From assembly GCA_017416055.1 (NCBI GenBank), contig JAFQDI010000203.1, positions 1-22,491 of the forward strand: 22,491 bases of DNA, written 5' to 3'. Every line of letters begins with the position of its first letter. Positions within the stretch are counted from its first letter, which is position 1. The notes beneath the pieces are model-generated. The model was not told the origin of the DNA. It made no database searches and was given only the letters and a program-made list of their open reading frames with translations. The stretch is from Lachnospiraceae bacterium. GTDB lineage: Bacteria; Bacillota_A; Clostridia; Lachnospirales; Lachnospiraceae. This document shows positions 20,430-22,491 of the stretch, piece by piece. Made by a program: the position numbers and the translations under genes.

Positions 20430-22491
20430 TGAAAAAGCTAGTAATCTGTATTTTCTTTACATTGATTCTTTTGAGCGGATGTTCGCCAGAACAACCTGAG
20501 GGAGATGGAGATTATGTGAGATATGATTTCGCAGAAAATCCACTAAGTGATTCAAATGTAGGAGGTGCCGATGTGCTGACGTTGGCGGAAGAAGAAAAGC
20601 TCATTACGTTGGAAAACGAAAAGGTTCGGATTGTATTTAATTCCATTAATGGGTCAGTTCGAGAATATGTCAATAAGGAGACAAAGCAGTTTCTGGTAAA
20701 GGATGCGGCGGCAGGAACACCGTTTATCTTAACGTATTACAATCGTGAAATTAATTCGGGAAAGTTTTCCTATGCGATTACAGCAGATACAGATGAACTG
20801 AAGGAAATTGAGTTTGTCTGGACTGTGCGGAATGATACAAAAATCATTGCACACTCGCGTTTGGGCAAGGGGAGTGACACCGTATGTTTTGATGTGGCGA
20901 TTGAGGGGAATGTGGCAGATGAGTATATTATCTCTGTCGAGTACCCCGTGTTTAACGGAATCAAAGAATTGTGCGAAGGAGGAAATGATCAGTTCATTTC
21001 TCCTGTAGCAACCGGTTTTCTGTTTGATCATCCGGCAAAGAACTTTAATGGTACCAGCTATTCTTTTACCGGAATTGACAAATCATTGGGTATGTACCCT
21101 TCTGGCTGGGAATATCCCATGCAGTTCATGGCTTACATCACTAAGAATGTGGGTGGTTTCTATATCGGAACCACCGATGGGGGCTGTACGGTAAAGAGTT
21201 TCACCTTCACCGGTGTGGGAAACAACACCTTGCGGGCGGGTGTTCATCACTTCCTTGATGATCTGGCTGAGGAAAATGTGACGTTCGATTACGAGATCCA
21301 GGTGGCGAACCTGACCGAAGGGTACTGGCAGGAAGCCGGAGACAGATATTTTGAGTTTGCCAAAGATCAGGAATGGATGCAGAAGGGAAAGCTGGAGGAC
21401 AGAGAGGATATCAATACTGGTTTGTTCGAGGACACGGTCCTGGTTAACTTTGGTATAGCCGGAAATCGCACCGATACACCGGGCAATAGCATCACTGAAC
21501 ACGCCAAAGAGCAACGTGAGCGGTTGTATAAGCTGTACACAGAGACCTTGGATGGGAATATCTTTAATATTTATCTGAACTATTGGCAGAGAAATCATGT
21601 ATCTAACGAGTTCAACTCCACCTGGGATACGTATTTCCCCGGTAGTGTGGATGAGGATTTTAGAAATCAGATACTGGAGAACGGCGATCAGATGCTGTTG
21701 TTTGAGTTCAACACGCTGTACAATGCAAATTATCAGTTGGGCTCAGATACCAATAAACTCTGGAGATCCAGAGCGATCCAGCAGCTTCGCGGCGGCAAAT
21801 CGATCTTCACCTGGACTTCCGCCACTGATCATCGAGAGTGGTGGTTTATCTGCCCCTCTGTGGAGGAGTGGAAAGAATTCTGTATCGCTAAGGATACGGA
21901 AATTCTGAAAACATATGGAGCGAATGGACTGTATCATGACGTGGGAACTGCGGCAGTAGCACCACAACAGTGTTATGATACCAGTCATGCACATGGAACG
22001 AGAGTGAATATTATTCCGGAATACATCGAGATCGAGAGATTATCTAAAGAACTTGCCAGCGATTATGGCCAGTATTCCGTGGGACAGGAACTGATTTACG
22101 AACAGCTGCTCCCCTATGTGGATTACTTCCAGGCGAGAGCAAACGGAGGTCTGCTCAGTTGGATGGAGAACGACAGATTCAGGGATGTGTTGGAAGCTGG
22201 TGATGCGGTAAAGATTCCTCTGTTCGACTACGTATATCATGCTTACGGCGGTCTGAGAGTGGATGGGTTCATGATGCCTTACGAGGAGTTAGGAGACGGG
22301 TACTACTATGCGATGGCCTTCACTGTGCTGAACGGCGGTCTGCCTGAGTACAATTACGAGTTCTCAAATCTCGCGGATGTAATTGATAAAGTACACATGC
22401 CTTATTTGGAGTTTATCAATGAACTAGGCGCGGCCAGAACCACTTATGGAAAAGAATTTCTGGTTTATGTAACGATTAAAAAAGCCCCCAC
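20429..22491 (+). CDS. Large surface lipoprotein, putative glycosidase-like (DUF6259-like), 3' partial
   Basis: The frame stays open for 687 codons to the window end. It begins MKKLVICIFFTLILLSGCSPEQ, a lipoprotein signal with lipobox LSGC (Cys18). An N-terminal beta-rich region follows (LENEKVRIVFNSINGSVREY and VKDAAAGTPFILTYYN), as in the N-terminal beta-sandwich of many glycosidases. After about residue 320 a barrel-like region contains YWQRNHVSNEFNSTWDTYFPG, GANGLYHDVGTAAVAPQQCY, and DTSHAHGTRVNIIPEYIEIE with a candidate catalytic Asp in YHDVG. The layout resembles DUF6259-type proteins of gut and rumen Clostridia, a family without assigned activity; I am only moderately sure of this match. 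ATG 20429 overlaps the permease stop, so the gene belongs to the same operon. An outward-facing enzyme that trims the polymer or oligosaccharide before import is a reasonable inference. Confidence 0.72.
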   Translation, partial: MKKLVICIFFTLILLSGCSPEQPEGDGDYVRYDFAENPLSDSNVGGADVLTLAEEEKLITLENEKVRIVFNSINGSVREYVNKETKQFLVKDAAAGTPFILTYYNREINSGKFSYAITADTDELKEIEFVWTVRNDTKIIAHSRLGKGSDTVCFDVAIEGNVADEYIISVEYPVFNGIKELCEGGNDQFISPVATGFLFDHPAKNFNGTSYSFTGIDKSLGMYPSGWEYPMQFMAYITKNVGGFYIGTTDGGCTVKSFTFTGVGNNTLRAGVHHFLDDLAEENVTFDYEIQVANLTEGYWQEAGDRYFEFAKDQEWMQKGKLEDREDINTGLFEDTVLVNFGIAGNRTDTPGNSITEHAKEQRERLYKLYTETLDGNIFNIYLNYWQRNHVSNEFNSTWDTYFPGSVDEDFRNQILENGDQMLLFEFNTLYNANYQLGSDTNKLWRSRAIQQLRGGKSIFTWTSATDHREWWFICPSVEEWKEFCIAKDTEILKTYGANGLYHDVGTAAVAPQQCYDTSHAHGTRVNIIPEYIEIERLSKELASDYGQYSVGQELIYEQLLPYVDYFQARANGGLLSWMENDRFRDVLEAGDAVKIPLFDYVYHAYGGLRVDGFMMPYEELGDGYYYAMAFTVLNGGLPEYNYEFSNLADVIDKVHMPYLEFINELGAARTTYGKEFLVYVTIKKAP

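Overview
The window looks like a chromosomal segment of a spore-forming Firmicute of the class Clostridia, most likely Lachnospiraceae. The supports are strong AGGAGG-type ribosome binding sites, an rpsF-ssb-rpsR cluster, spoIIR with a forespore-type promoter, ispE next to an FCD-type GntR regulator, and a LplABC-type carbohydrate ABC transporter without its own ATPase. The taxonomic call is an inference from gene content.

Left part (1-6562), mostly housekeeping on the + strand. It holds the 3' part of a MerR-type regulator and its terminator; a UDP-galactopyranose-mutase-like FAD oxidoreductase with its own promoter; an ispE / GntR-FCD regulator / 63-aa acidic protein operon; spoIIR on the - strand; and ddl followed by a DUF1934 gene, closed by a strong terminator.

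Middle (6563-9486). A decayed - strand gene fragment precedes the rpsF-ssb-rpsR operon, which ends in a 22-bp-stem terminator. Then come two tandem copies of a structured 63-bp repeat, a PfkB sugar kinase gene and another terminator.

Right part (9487-22491), the accessory and most interesting region. It is a carbohydrate-utilisation locus in two transcription units. Unit 1 is gatZ-like, gatY-like class II aldolase, FGGY kinase, GatD-like alditol-phosphate dehydrogenase and an aldose-reductase-like AKR. Unit 2 is a cytoplasmic GH172 (DUF2961) enzyme, a lipoprotein sugar-binding protein, two LplB/LplC-type permeases and a large surface lipoprotein with a glycosidase-like look, cut by the window end. 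Both units start from near-consensus sigma-A promoters. Four copies of a LacI-type operator (core CCGAAACGTTTCGG) sit at the two promoters, in the first leader and between gatZ and gatY. The LacI-family regulator itself is not in the window.

How the genes could work together (inference): the lipoproteins and ABC transporter capture and import a furanose-containing oligosaccharide, and GH172 releases a monosaccharide inside the cell. The AKR reduces it to an alditol, the FGGY kinase phosphorylates the alditol in place of the usual galactitol PTS, and the GatD-like enzyme oxidises it to a ketose phosphate. After a second phosphorylation GatY/GatZ cleaves the bisphosphate to triose phosphates. 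This PTS-free 'Gat' arrangement coupled to GH172 is the best candidate here for an undescribed pathway. The actual substrate cannot be read from the sequence.
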